The position numbers were made by a program, and so were the translations under genes. 64,000 nucleotides of DNA, taken from positions 1,218,501 to 1,282,500 of the forward strand of contig NZ_CP031357.1 in the NCBI RefSeq assembly GCF_003355455.1. The letters are read 5' to 3'. This DNA comes from Erythrobacter aureus (GTDB taxonomy: Bacteria > Pseudomonadota > Alphaproteobacteria > Sphingomonadales > Sphingomonadaceae). Positions 20,462 through 28,062 of this stretch are shown here, piece by piece. Each line of letters starts with the position of its first letter. Position 1 is the stretch's first letter. The notes beneath the pieces are model-generated. The model had not been told where the DNA came from and made no database searches. It saw only the letters and a list, made by a program, of their open reading frames with translations.

Positions 20462-20476
20462 TTGACGTGTACGTAA
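20462..20476 (+). promoter_or_regulatory. LiuR-like acyl-CoA catabolism operator over thiolase promoter
   Basis: TTGACGTGTACGTAA is close to the MerR-family LiuR-type motif described for fatty-acid and branched-chain amino-acid degradation genes in proteobacteria (roughly TTTACGTNNACGTAAA). The TTGACG part can also serve as the -35 element, the usual position for a MerR-type site. The match is from memory and one half is imperfect. Confidence 0.45.
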
Positions 20477-20542
20477 GGCGGGCCTAGGCAGCCGGTCCCT
20501 ATTCAAAACCTACCTGCTTTCCCGTGCAAGAAGAGGATGATG

Positions 20543-21715
20543 ATGCCTGAAGCCTATTTAGTCGAAGCCGTTCGCACCGCTGGTGGTAAGCGGGGCGGTC
20601 GCCTCGCGGGCGTGCATCCCGTGGATCTTGCCGCCAAGTCGCTCGATGCCATCATGGAACGCAGCGGGTTGGAGGCGAAGGCGATCGACGATGTCGTCAT
20701 GGGCTGTGTCAGCCAGGGCGGCGAACAGGCGATGCAGGTGGGGCGCAATGCCGTGCTGGCCGCGAAACACCTTGGCGAGGGCGTTCCCGCGGTGACGATC
20801 GACCGGCAATGTGGGTCCTCGCAACAGGCGATTCAGTTCGCCGCACAGGCCGTGATGAGCGGGACGCAGGATGTCGTGATCGCCGCCGGTGTGGAAAGCA
20901 TGAGCCGCGTGCCCATGGGGTCGACCGCGATGTTTCATATGAAAGAGGGTCTGGGCAATTACAAATCGCCCGGTCTCGAGGAGAAATATCCCGGCATCCA
21001 GTGGTCGCAGTTTATGGGCGCCGAGATGATCGCCCAGAAGCACGGTTTCTCAAAGGACGACCTCGACCGGTTTGCGCTGTCGAGCCACGAAAAGGCGATC
21101 GAGGCGACCAAGTCGGGCGCGTTCGCTGCCGAGATCGTGCCGGTCGAGATCGAGACCCCCGAAGGCACCGAGATGCACACGGTAGACGAAGGCATCCGCT
21201 TCGACGCGACGCTCGAAGGTATCGCCAGCGTCAAGCTGTTGAGCCCCGAAGGCAAGATCACCGCTGCAAGCAGCAGCCAGATCTGCGACGGTTCCAGCGC
21301 GGTGCTGGTGGTCAGCGAGAAGGCTCTGAAGGAATACGGTCTTACGCCGATGGCGCGCATACACAATCTGACCGTGACTGCCGGTGATCCGGTGATCATG
21401 CTCGAAGAACCGCTCTTTGCGACCGATCGCGCGCTGCAGCGTGCAGGGATGAACATTGGCGACATCGACTTGTACGAGGTCAACGAGGCCTTTGCACCGG
21501 TCCCGCTCGCCTGGCTCAAGCACACGGGCGCGGATCCCGAAAAGCTCAACGTCAATGGCGGCGCGATCGCGCTTGGACACCCGCTCGGCGCGAGCGGGAC
21601 CAAGCTGATGGCCACGCTTGTCCACGCGCTGAAGGCGCGCGGCAAGAAATACGGCCTCCAGACGATGTGCGAAGGCGGCGGCGTCGCGAACGTGACCATC
21701 GTCGAGGCGCTTTGA
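20543..21715 (+). CDS. Acetyl-CoA acyltransferase / thiolase
   Basis: 390 residues. Three ATG codons lie in a row (20537, 20540, 20543); the third is preferred because the SD AAGAGG (20531-20536) is then 6 bases away. Catalytic residues of the thiolase family are all visible: acyl-accepting Cys90 (DRQCGSSQQ), His346 in GHPLGASG and the second Cys376 (TMCEGGG). VNGGAIALG and the N-terminal AYLVEAVRTAGGKRGG are typical. The enzyme cleaves 3-ketoacyl-CoA with CoA to acetyl-CoA and a shortened acyl-CoA, in beta-oxidation or branched-chain amino-acid breakdown. The SDR downstream would supply its 3-ketoacyl-CoA. A biosynthetic acetoacetyl-CoA role is less likely given the context. Confidence 0.93.
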   Translation: MPEAYLVEAVRTAGGKRGGRLAGVHPVDLAAKSLDAIMERSGLEAKAIDDVVMGCVSQGGEQAMQVGRNAVLAAKHLGEGVPAVTIDRQCGSSQQAIQFAAQAVMSGTQDVVIAAGVESMSRVPMGSTAMFHMKEGLGNYKSPGLEEKYPGIQWSQFMGAEMIAQKHGFSKDDLDRFALSSHEKAIEATKSGAFAAEIVPVEIETPEGTEMHTVDEGIRFDATLEGIASVKLLSPEGKITAASSSQICDGSSAVLVVSEKALKEYGLTPMARIHNLTVTAGDPVIMLEEPLFATDRALQRAGMNIGDIDLYEVNEAFAPVPLAWLKHTGADPEKLNVNGGAIALGHPLGASGTKLMATLVHALKARGKKYGLQTMCEGGGVANVTIVEAL

Positions 21716-21726
21716 TTCAATGCGAG

Positions 21727-21785
21727 TTCCCGCGTAGGCGGGAAACCGCGATCGGATTGACACGATACCCCTGCCTTCGCGGGGG
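21727..21785. repeat. REP-like pair of GC-rich palindromes
   Basis: Two short inverted repeats stand head to tail in the gap between thiolase and SDR: TTCCCGC-GTAG-GCGGGAA at 21727-21744, and CCCC-TGCCTTCGC-GGGG at 21768-21784. Sequences of the form TTCCCGCGNAGGCGGGAA are widespread extragenic palindromes in sphingomonads and other alphaproteobacteria. They may stabilise or attenuate the message; the flanking genes are still likely to be one operon. Confidence 0.6.
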
Positions 21786-21805
21786 ATCAGGAAGAGGAAG
21801 AGATA

Positions 21806-22591
21806 ATGGAAGTCAGCAGCAATACCCCCGCAGTCGTCACCGGCGGCGCGTCGGGGCTTGGTGAAGCCACCGCCCGCGCGCTTGCCGCCAAGGGCGCCAA
21901 GGTCGCCATCTTCGACATGAACGAAGAAAAGGGCGAAGCAGTCGCCAAGGATATCGGCGGCGTTTTCTGCAAGGTGAACGTGACCAGCGATGAAGAGGTC
22001 GACGCCGGTTTCGCCAAGGCACGCGAGGCGCATAGTCAGGAGCGCATCCTCGTCAATTGCGCGGGCATTGGCAATGCGATCAAGACCGCCAAGCGCGACA
22101 AGCAGAGCGGCGAGATCAGCCACTTCCCGCTGTCGGCCTTCGATTTCGTGATCCAGGTCAACCTCGTCGGCACGTTCCGCTGCATCGCCAAGTCGGCGGC
22201 CGGAATGATGACGCTCGACCCGCTGAGCGAGGACGGCGATCGCGGCGCAATCGTCAACACCGCATCGGTTGCCGGTGAAGACGGCCAGATCGGCCAGGCG
22301 GCCTACTCCGCATCGAAGGGCGGCGTGATCGGCATGACCTTGCCCATCGCGCGCGACCTGATGAACGAAGGCATCCGCGTGAATACTATCCTGCCGGGTA
22401 TCTTCGAAACGCCGCTGATGAACGCGGCCCCGCCTCAGGTAAAGGAAGCGCTGGCCGCCAGCGTCCCGTTCCCCAAGCGCCTCGGCAACCCGGAAGAATA
22501 TGCCAAGCTCGCCATGTGCATGATCGAGACCGGCTATTTCAACGGCGAGGACGTCCGGCTCGATGGTGCTATTCGCATGGCGCCGCGATAA
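21806..22591 (+). CDS. Short-chain dehydrogenase, 3-hydroxyacyl-CoA dehydrogenase type
   Basis: 261 residues with SD GGAAGAGG upstream. The Rossmann loop TGGASGLG is at 12-19, and Asp37 after the second strand favours NAD over NADP. NCAG is at 84-87, the catalytic Ser is Ser154 (NTASVAG), and Tyr167 with Lys171 form YSASK. The RGAIVNTASVAGEDGQIGQAAYSASKG region and the ending (GEDVRLDGAIRMAPR) resemble the HSD17B10-like bacterial 3-hydroxyacyl-CoA dehydrogenases. It would oxidise 3-hydroxyacyl-CoA (for example 2-methyl-3-hydroxybutyryl-CoA) to the ketoacyl-CoA that the thiolase upstream cleaves. Transcription ends at the strong terminator at 22636. The specific chain length is not decidable from sequence. 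Confidence 0.9.
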   Translation: MEVSSNTPAVVTGGASGLGEATARALAAKGAKVAIFDMNEEKGEAVAKDIGGVFCKVNVTSDEEVDAGFAKAREAHSQERILVNCAGIGNAIKTAKRDKQSGEISHFPLSAFDFVIQVNLVGTFRCIAKSAAGMMTLDPLSEDGDRGAIVNTASVAGEDGQIGQAAYSASKGGVIGMTLPIARDLMNEGIRVNTILPGIFETPLMNAAPPQVKEALAASVPFPKRLGNPEEYAKLAMCMIETGYFNGEDVRLDGAIRMAPR

Positions 22592-22635
22592 ACGGAACTT
22601 TTTCGGAATACGGCGGACCTGTTCCCCGAAAGCAT

Positions 22636-22671
22636 GGAGCCCGCGCAGTCCTGTGCGGGCTCCTTCTTTTT
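22636..22671 (+). terminator. Terminator of the thiolase-SDR operon
   Basis: Perfect 9-bp stem GGAGCCCGC (22636-22644) and GCGGGCTCC (22655-22663) with a 10-nt loop, followed by TTCTTTTTT. It lies 45 bp after the SDR stop. Confidence 0.9.
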
Positions 22672-22720
22672 TGCGGATCGTGCAAGGAGCGGACCGGCCT
22701 GCCGCCTCTGGAATACCCGA

Positions 22721-25267
22721 TCAGTCCGCCGACAGCAGGTGACGGGGGATGACTTCCTTGAGCTGGGCCATGGTGAATGGCTTGGTGATCGTCGGGACTT
22801 GCGCGAATTTCGAGTCCAGCATCGGTTCGCGGCCATAGCCGCTGGCAAAAACGAATGGCACGCCCGCATCGAGCAACCAATTTGCCGCCGCGATCGAGGT
22901 TTCGTTCCTGAGATTGATATCGAGCAGGGCGAAATCGACCGGAGAGGTCTGCAACGCGGTCAACGCATCGGCGCAATTCCCTGCCATCGTCACCCGGTCG
23001 GCGCCGAGGCTCAGCAGCATTCTCTTCTCGGTATTGGCGATCAGGAATTCATCTTCCAGGATGAGGAAATGCCGTTCGCCCGCCGAGGTGGTTTCGGGTG
23101 TTTGGCTGCGGTCCGAGGTTTGCGGCTGCGCGCGGTCGGTCGAGCGGGCGGTCTTGGGGGGCAGGTGCAAGCTAATCTCCATTCCTGATGTACGAGGGCG
23201 GATGTCGACACTGCCGGAAAGCTGAAAGGGAACCGCTTCTTCGATCAGTGCGGTGCCCGTGCCCGGTGTGCTGACATCAGACAGAGGTGGTCCACCCGTT
23301 TCTACCCAGTCGACGGTGAAACCGCCGTCATCCAACAAGGTGGTCGAAATAGTGACGCAACCCGTATCGTTGCTCAGCGAACCGTATTTCACGGCGTTGG
23401 TCGCGAGTTCGTGGATGACCAGTGCGAGAATCGGTATCGAATCGAAAGCGACGAAAATGTCCGGACCTTCAAACCTCGAGCGCCGCTTTTCCGGTCCCGG
23501 CCCTTCATAGGGTGCCAATTCGGATGCTATCAGATCCTTCAGCGAGATTGCCGACACCTCTTCCGAAGTCATCAGGTCGTGCGCGGTCGAAAGCGCGGAA
23601 ATCCGGCCCTCCAGCATGGCCTTGTATTGATCGATCTCGGTTTGATTTTTCGATGATTGTTCGATGAGGCTGGCAATCAGTGTGATGATATTGCGAACCC
23701 GATGGTTGAGCTCGTCGATCAGCAATTGCTGTTTTTTGTTGGCACGGTCCTTTTCACGCGCGTCCTGTTCGGTCACCTTGAGGAGCACTTCGACGAACGT
23801 GGCGCGCAAGGCTTCGCCAGCGGCGATTTCGCGCTGTGTCCATTCATCCGAATAGCCGCGCACCGTTTCCTTCCATTCAGCGAAACCATCGCGCGGGGTC
23901 AGTTTGAAACTTCCCTTGGCGGCGATGGCGGGCTTCTCGGGATTGCCAGCCCATCTGACGCTCTTGGCCACTTCCGCACGGCACAGAATCAGATACGCGT
24001 CGGGCAGACGGGAAATTGGGATAACCAAAACACCTGCGGCAACATCCTTGAGTTCATCCGCATTCGCCAGATGATCGGACAACCGATCGGTCGCGAACAC
24101 TTCGGTCCGGTCGCGCTCCCTCACGAAATCGAGGATCGCTCCGGACAGAAGCTCGTCGGGAGCCTTGCCATATCTGAGAAATTCGCCACCGATCTTCGCG
24201 ATTACGCCATCGCATGGGATAACGCTGGTGATGAGATCGCCGATTTCGTCGAAGCGCGCCGAAATCCTGTTCGTCGACGCGAAGCACGCTGTGATCCGCG
24301 AGTGCACCATTAGCGTGCGTGCGGTGAGCTGGCGTCGCTCGAGAGCGCGACTCTCGCTGATCTTGGAGGATAAGATCTGGCCGAAAAGCTCGGCAGCGGA
24401 CCGCTTAAGTTGCGAAATCCGCAGCGGACCCTGGACATGGTGGCACGCTACAAGGCCCCACAGCCCATCGATATCCATCAGGGAAATCGACATGGATGCA
24501 CGAGCGCCCATATTCTTGAGATATTGGATGTGGACCGGCGAAATGGCCCGGCTGGCACACATGCTCAGGTCGAGAGGCGCGGCATGGCTCCGATTTCCGG
24601 TGCTCAGCAGTTCCGCCGTTTCGGCATCGACATCGGCAATCGAGCGGATGGGGTTGCGCCGATAAAGGGCGCGGGCCTGCTGGGGAATGTCGGTTGCCGG
24701 ATATCGCAGGCCAAGAAAGGACTCGATCCCGGGGCCTCGCGCTTCGGCGATGACTTCGCCGCTGCCATCGGCATGGAATTTGTAAACCATCACGCGATCG
24801 AACCCGGTCAGCTCGCGCATATATTCCGCGCCATCCTGGGCAACGGCGGCCACACCGCTCCTGGAATCGAAACTCGTTGCAGCGTGGCGGACCTGCGGCA
24901 AGAAGTCGGTCTCTGTCCCGCCAAGGCACTCCTCTATCTCGACAACGATGCCCCGCCTGGAACGGGTCACGTTGACATCCGCCGGACGGTCGGGGAGGAA
25001 ACCGTCAGTGTGGAAGATGCATTCGATCTGGTCCGCACTCGATATTGTACCCGCCGCTGCGACCACGGCTTTCCATGCCGCGTCGGCGAAGAGGGTCTGG
25101 GCCTCGCATTTCGGCAGTTCGCTCGCATCGATTTGAAGAAGCTCGGGTGCGTTTGCCGAATAGGTCAGCAACTCGCCGGTTTCGGAGAATTCCAGCAGTA
25201 CCGCGAAGCTCTGAACATGGCCGATGATGTGGATCGGCTCGCGATCGCAGCCTGTGAGGTTCATCAT
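22721..25267 (-). CDS. bphP: Bacteriophytochrome hybrid histidine kinase (HWE family) with receiver domain
   Basis: 848 residues if started at ATG 25267 (GAAG about 6 bases upstream); ATG codons at 25273 and 25264 are alternatives. The N-terminal Cys7 (LTGCDREPIHIIGHVQ) is the biliverdin-attaching Cys of bacteriophytochromes, followed by PAS. The GAF domain has RYPATDIPQQAR with the conserved Asp. The PHY tongue reads TPRDGFAEWKETVRG, where the usual PRxSF Ser is Gly. Next comes an HWE/HisKA_2 kinase (H-box ELNHRVRN, WxE as DWVETGG), then a C-terminal receiver with phospho-acceptor Asp in LLDINL and Lys in ITKPF. It should sense red/far-red light and control phosphotransfer. The receiver at the end may act as an internal sink. 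No heme oxygenase bphO and no other response regulator are nearby. It is divergent from the enoyl-CoA hydratase gene. Confidence 0.92.
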   Translation of the reverse strand: MMNLTGCDREPIHIIGHVQSFAVLLEFSETGELLTYSANAPELLQIDASELPKCEAQTLFADAAWKAVVAAAGTISSADQIECIFHTDGFLPDRPADVNVTRSRRGIVVEIEECLGGTETDFLPQVRHAATSFDSRSGVAAVAQDGAEYMRELTGFDRVMVYKFHADGSGEVIAEARGPGIESFLGLRYPATDIPQQARALYRRNPIRSIADVDAETAELLSTGNRSHAAPLDLSMCASRAISPVHIQYLKNMGARASMSISLMDIDGLWGLVACHHVQGPLRISQLKRSAAELFGQILSSKISESRALERRQLTARTLMVHSRITACFASTNRISARFDEIGDLITSVIPCDGVIAKIGGEFLRYGKAPDELLSGAILDFVRERDRTEVFATDRLSDHLANADELKDVAAGVLVIPISRLPDAYLILCRAEVAKSVRWAGNPEKPAIAAKGSFKLTPRDGFAEWKETVRGYSDEWTQREIAAGEALRATFVEVLLKVTEQDAREKDRANKKQQLLIDELNHRVRNIITLIASLIEQSSKNQTEIDQYKAMLEGRISALSTAHDLMTSEEVSAISLKDLIASELAPYEGPGPEKRRSRFEGPDIFVAFDSIPILALVIHELATNAVKYGSLSNDTGCVTISTTLLDDGGFTVDWVETGGPPLSDVSTPGTGTALIEEAVPFQLSGSVDIRPRTSGMEISLHLPPKTARSTDRAQPQTSDRSQTPETTSAGERHFLILEDEFLIANTEKRMLLSLGADRVTMAGNCADALTALQTSPVDFALLDINLRNETSIAAANWLLDAGVPFVFASGYGREPMLDSKFAQVPTITKPFTMAQLKEVIPRHLLSAD

Positions 25268-25586
25268 GGTCATCTTCAAAGTAAGTACACCTTTTCGAAT
25301 CCCGTGCGAGTAAAATTCGAATCCCGTGCGAGTAAAAAAGGACCTTTGGGGAAGGGGTTGCTTGCCACACCTCATTTGTTTCTTACGTTGTAGAGTGCCG
25401 GGGTGTACGCGGCGGGTCTGCTCTCGCCAGTCGGAATATGCCCCCGCACCATACGGGCGATACTGTTTCGGCGCCGTGAGAAACGCCATCGATTGCCGCC
25501 CCGACCAAGGCGTGCCACCATCTCCCCGACCCCGCTTTCACACCATGCCTGAAAAGCACGAAGGGCTACCAGGGAGAGACTACGCG
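25268..25586. promoter_or_regulatory. Divergent region between bphP and enoyl-CoA hydratase gene
   Basis: About 320 bp without a supported gene. Near the phytochrome start lies the 22-bp tandem repeat (25294-25337). At the right end AGGGAGAG (25571-25578) is the ribosome binding site of the hydratase gene. The middle part shows no repeat, hairpin or recognised operator. Confidence 0.5.
25294..25337. repeat. Perfect tandem 22-bp direct repeat in the bphP leader/promoter
   Basis: The 22-bp unit starting TTCGAATCCCGTGCGAG and ending TAAAA occurs at 25294-25315 and again at 25316-25337 with no gap and no mismatch. It ends about 21-27 bp upstream of the bphP start region. It could be a doubled regulator site or a recent slippage duplication. 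Confidence 0.8.
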
Positions 25587-26459
25587 ATGACGGCTTTCAC
25601 CCAGATTGTATTGGATAAGATCGACGGCGTTGCCACGATCACCCTCGACCGACCGGAAAAGATGAATGCTTTCACTGGCAGGATGGGCGCCGAAATCGCC
25701 GCGGCGATCGACGATACCGATGCCGACGACGAAGTGCGCGCCGTGATCGTGACCGGACGGGGCGAGCGCGCCTTCTGCGCCGGGGCCGATCTTACACCGG
25801 AAGATGGGGGCAGTGTTTTCTCCGACCCTTCGGCGGTAGACGATCTTGCCGACGAACGGGTTCGGGACGGCGGAGGGCGTCTGACCCTGCGCCTGTTCAG
25901 TTCCAGGAAACCGCTGATCGGGGCGTGCAATGGCGTGGCGGTCGGAGTGGGGGCGACCATGCAGCTTCCCTTCGATATTCGCCTGTGCTCGGAAAATGCG
26001 CGTTTCGGTTTCGTATTCGCGCGGCGCGGCATCGTTCCCGAAGCGGCTTCGAGCTGGTTTCTGCCCCGGCTGGTCGGCATGCAAACCGCGCTCGAATGGT
26101 GCATGACCGGGCGCATCTTCGATGCCGACGAAGCGCTGGATCGCGGCCTGGTCCGCTCGGTCCATCCGCAGGGCGAATTGATGGATGCGGCGATGGGCAT
26201 CGCTCGCGAGATCGCGGACAACACATCGGCCGTTTCGGTTGCGATGACCCGCGCCATGCTGTGGCGGCTGGGTGCCGGGGGCCATCCGATGGATGCGCAC
26301 CGGATCGACAGCCGGGCGATCTACCGCCTCAGCCGTAGCGAGGATGCGAAAGAGGGGATCGCCAGTTTCCTCGAGAAACGGCCACCAGCCTATCCCGACA
26401 CGGTGAGCGCGAACATGCCCGATTTCTACCCGTGGTGGGAAGAGCCGACTTATGAGTGA
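25587..26459 (+). CDS. Enoyl-CoA hydratase/isomerase family protein
   Basis: 290 residues starting at ATG 25587, 8 bases after SD AGGGAGAG. Longer upstream readings lack an SD. The crotonase fold is clear: ATITLDRPEKMNAFT at the N-terminus, the oxyanion-hole segment FCAGADL at 63-69, and KPLIGACNGVAVGVGATM. The acidic active-site region RRGIVPEAASS includes Glu152. It probably hydrates a 2-enoyl-CoA or isomerises an enoyl-CoA double bond. The Glu at the first catalytic position is not obvious, so activity could differ from classical hydratases. A MarR regulator follows 67 bp downstream on the same strand. Together with thiolase and SDR at 20543-22591 it suggests acyl-CoA catabolism, though bphP separates the two groups. 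Confidence 0.88.
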   Translation: MTAFTQIVLDKIDGVATITLDRPEKMNAFTGRMGAEIAAAIDDTDADDEVRAVIVTGRGERAFCAGADLTPEDGGSVFSDPSAVDDLADERVRDGGGRLTLRLFSSRKPLIGACNGVAVGVGATMQLPFDIRLCSENARFGFVFARRGIVPEAASSWFLPRLVGMQTALEWCMTGRIFDADEALDRGLVRSVHPQGELMDAAMGIAREIADNTSAVSVAMTRAMLWRLGAGGHPMDAHRIDSRAIYRLSRSEDAKEGIASFLEKRPPAYPDTVSANMPDFYPWWEEPTYE

Positions 26460-26526
26460 GTCCGGGCGATAAGGTTACAATCGCAACGGCCTTGCCAAGC
26501 CGGAGGCGCGGTTTAAAGGTGTGGGC

Positions 26527-26997
26527 ATGTCCAGACGTCAGCCCGCCCAACGCCTTGCCGAGTTCCTGCCTTATCAACTGTCGATCGCATCGAATGCTGT
26601 ATCGACCCGGATAGCCGAACAGTACCGCAAGCGTTTCGCGCTCAAGACCACCGAATGGCGTATAATGGCGGTGCTGGGCGATCACGGTTCGCTGACCCAG
26701 CGCGATCTTTCGCAGCAAACCTTGATGGACAAGGTGCCGGTCAACCGCGCGTGTAAACGGCTGGAGGATCGCGGTCTGGTCCAGCGCTCGCCGAATGCCA
26801 GCGACGGGCGTTCGCATCTACTTGAACTGACGAGCGAAGGGCGCGCGGTCCATGCGGGGATCATGCCGTTGGCCCTGAAGATCGAGAGCGAGCTGTTTTC
26901 GGTGCTGAGCGAGGAAGAATGCGCCAGCCTGCTGGACATGCTCGTGCGTGTACGCGATCAGGCGGGCGACTTCGACGCGGAAAGCCTGGCCGACTGA
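26527..26997 (+). CDS. MarR-family transcriptional regulator
   Basis: 156 residues from ATG 26527 (AAAGG about 8 bases upstream); a GTG two codons earlier is possible. The winged-helix core is easy to see: the recognition region LTQRDLSQQTLMDKVPVNRACKRLEDRGLV and the wing with SDGRSHLLELTSEGRAV (Asp-x-Arg wing tip). MarR proteins usually repress a neighbouring gene until a phenolic or CoA-thioester ligand binds. Here the natural target is the enoyl-CoA hydratase gene just upstream or its own promoter. Its last codons lie inside the hairpin at 26982-27012. Confidence 0.92.
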   Translation: MSRRQPAQRLAEFLPYQLSIASNAVSTRIAEQYRKRFALKTTEWRIMAVLGDHGSLTQRDLSQQTLMDKVPVNRACKRLEDRGLVQRSPNASDGRSHLLELTSEGRAVHAGIMPLALKIESELFSVLSEEECASLLDMLVRVRDQAGDFDAESLAD

Positions 26998-27012
26998 AAA
27001 TCGGCCAGGCTT
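26982..27012. terminator. Hairpin spanning the marR stop codon, shared by convergent genes
   Basis: Perfect 12-bp inverted repeat AAGCCTGGCCGA (26982-26993) and TCGGCCAGGCTT (27001-27012) with a 7-nt loop that includes the TGA stop at 26995-26997. T-tails are weak on both strands (TTCC and TTTCC). It probably separates marR from the convergent tadC. Confidence 0.6.
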
Positions 27013-27040
27013 CCTGTGCGACTGGCGCGGAAGAAGCGGG

Positions 27041-28042
27041 TTATCCGATACCGCCGCTGAAGGCATCGGCGATCGAACAGGCCGCCGGTCCGAGAATGAC
27101 GATGAACAGGACTGGCAGGATGAACATGATCAGCGGCACGGTCATGATGGCCGGCAGGCGCGCGGCCTTTTCCTCGGCGCGCATCATACGCTCGTTGCGG
27201 AATTCGGCCGAAAGGACGCGCAAAGCGGAAGCTAGCGGGGTGCCATAGCGTTCGGTCTGAACCATGGTGGTGACGACGCCCTTCACCGCCTCCAGATTGA
27301 CGCGGTAGGCGAGGTTGTCGAAGGCTTTCTTCCGTTCGTTGAGGAAGGACAATTCGATAGCGGTGAGCGCGAACTCTTCGCCCAGTTCCGGATAGGCGCG
27401 GCCCAGTTCCTTCGCCACCCGGTTGAAGGCAGCATCGACGGTCAGCCCCGCTTCCGCGCAGATGACCAGTAGGTCGAGCGCATCCGGAAGGCCCTTCCGG
27501 ATCGCGTCCGAACGTTTGGACGCCAGATTGCTGAGGTAGATTTCCGGACCCTTGTATCCGAGAAACACGGCCAGCATCAGCGCGCCGTTGCGCTTCATCG
27601 GACCCCATTCGGGAAAGGTATCGAGCAAGAAGACGGATACAAAAACAAGGCTGCCCAGCAACACCGGCAGAACGGCGCGCAGGCCGATGATAACGATCGC
27701 CAGTTCCTTGTTGCGGATGCCTGCATGGGCCAGCTTTTGCTGAACGCCCTCTACCTGGCTCTCCTGCAACACTTTCATCTTGCCGAGCGTGTCTTTGATC
27801 TTCTCGGTCGTGTCGGTCTTGCGAACCAGGCTCTGCCGCTTCTTGGCGGACGCGGAAACCAGGCCCATCTTGAGCTCTTCCCGGCGGCCTTCGAGCGCTT
27901 TGACGCGCTTGCTCATCGGGTCCTTGATGGTGACCGCGGTGTAGATCGCGAACACCATGGCGGCGGCCGCGATCCCGATGAGGATCGAGCCGACCAGATA
28001 GACATCGAAGCCGAGAAGGGTGGGGCCGGTTGCAGCGTCCAT
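27041..28042 (-). CDS. tadC: Tad pilus inner-membrane platform protein TadC
   Basis: 333 residues from ATG 28042. It has an N-terminal membrane segment (about 8-38, LLGFDVYLVGSILIGIAAAAM), a cytoplasmic linker, and two further hydrophobic segments near 120-160. A T2SS-F type helical domain follows (SNLASKRSDAIRKGLPDAL, ICAEAGLTVDAAFNRVA), then a C-terminal membrane segment (PAIMTVPLIMFILPVLFIVIL). TadC with TadB forms the platform on which the CpaF/TadA ATPase drives Flp pilus assembly. It is the last gene of the leftward operon, 20 bp after tadB, and ends at the hairpin it shares with marR. Confidence 0.92.
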   Translation of the reverse strand: MDAATGPTLLGFDVYLVGSILIGIAAAAMVFAIYTAVTIKDPMSKRVKALEGRREELKMGLVSASAKKRQSLVRKTDTTEKIKDTLGKMKVLQESQVEGVQQKLAHAGIRNKELAIVIIGLRAVLPVLLGSLVFVSVFLLDTFPEWGPMKRNGALMLAVFLGYKGPEIYLSNLASKRSDAIRKGLPDALDLLVICAEAGLTVDAAFNRVAKELGRAYPELGEEFALTAIELSFLNERKKAFDNLAYRVNLEAVKGVVTTMVQTERYGTPLASALRVLSAEFRNERMMRAEEKAARLPAIMTVPLIMFILPVLFIVILGPAACSIADAFSGGIG

Positions 28043-28062
28043 AAGTCTAGTCCTTCCCCAGC

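Larger units (their letters stand above)
20178..20542. promoter_or_regulatory. 365-bp divergent regulatory region between TonB receptor and thiolase
   Basis: No gene is seen here. From left to right it holds the receptor's SD (AGAGGG on the minus strand), a copy of ACGTGTACG (20273-20281) and a 22-bp dyad (20370-20391). A second ACGTGTACG follows inside TTGACGTGTACGTAA (20462-20476), then the thiolase SD AAGAGG (20531-20536). Two transcripts must start in opposite directions in this region. Confidence 0.6.

Noticed and set aside
25316..25337. Fragment of a tRNA 3' end (TTCGAATCC as T-loop) or an attachment site
   Set aside because: No matching 5' T-stem, no CCA, no cloverleaf and no integrase nearby; the resemblance is a 9-base coincidence doubled by the tandem repeat.
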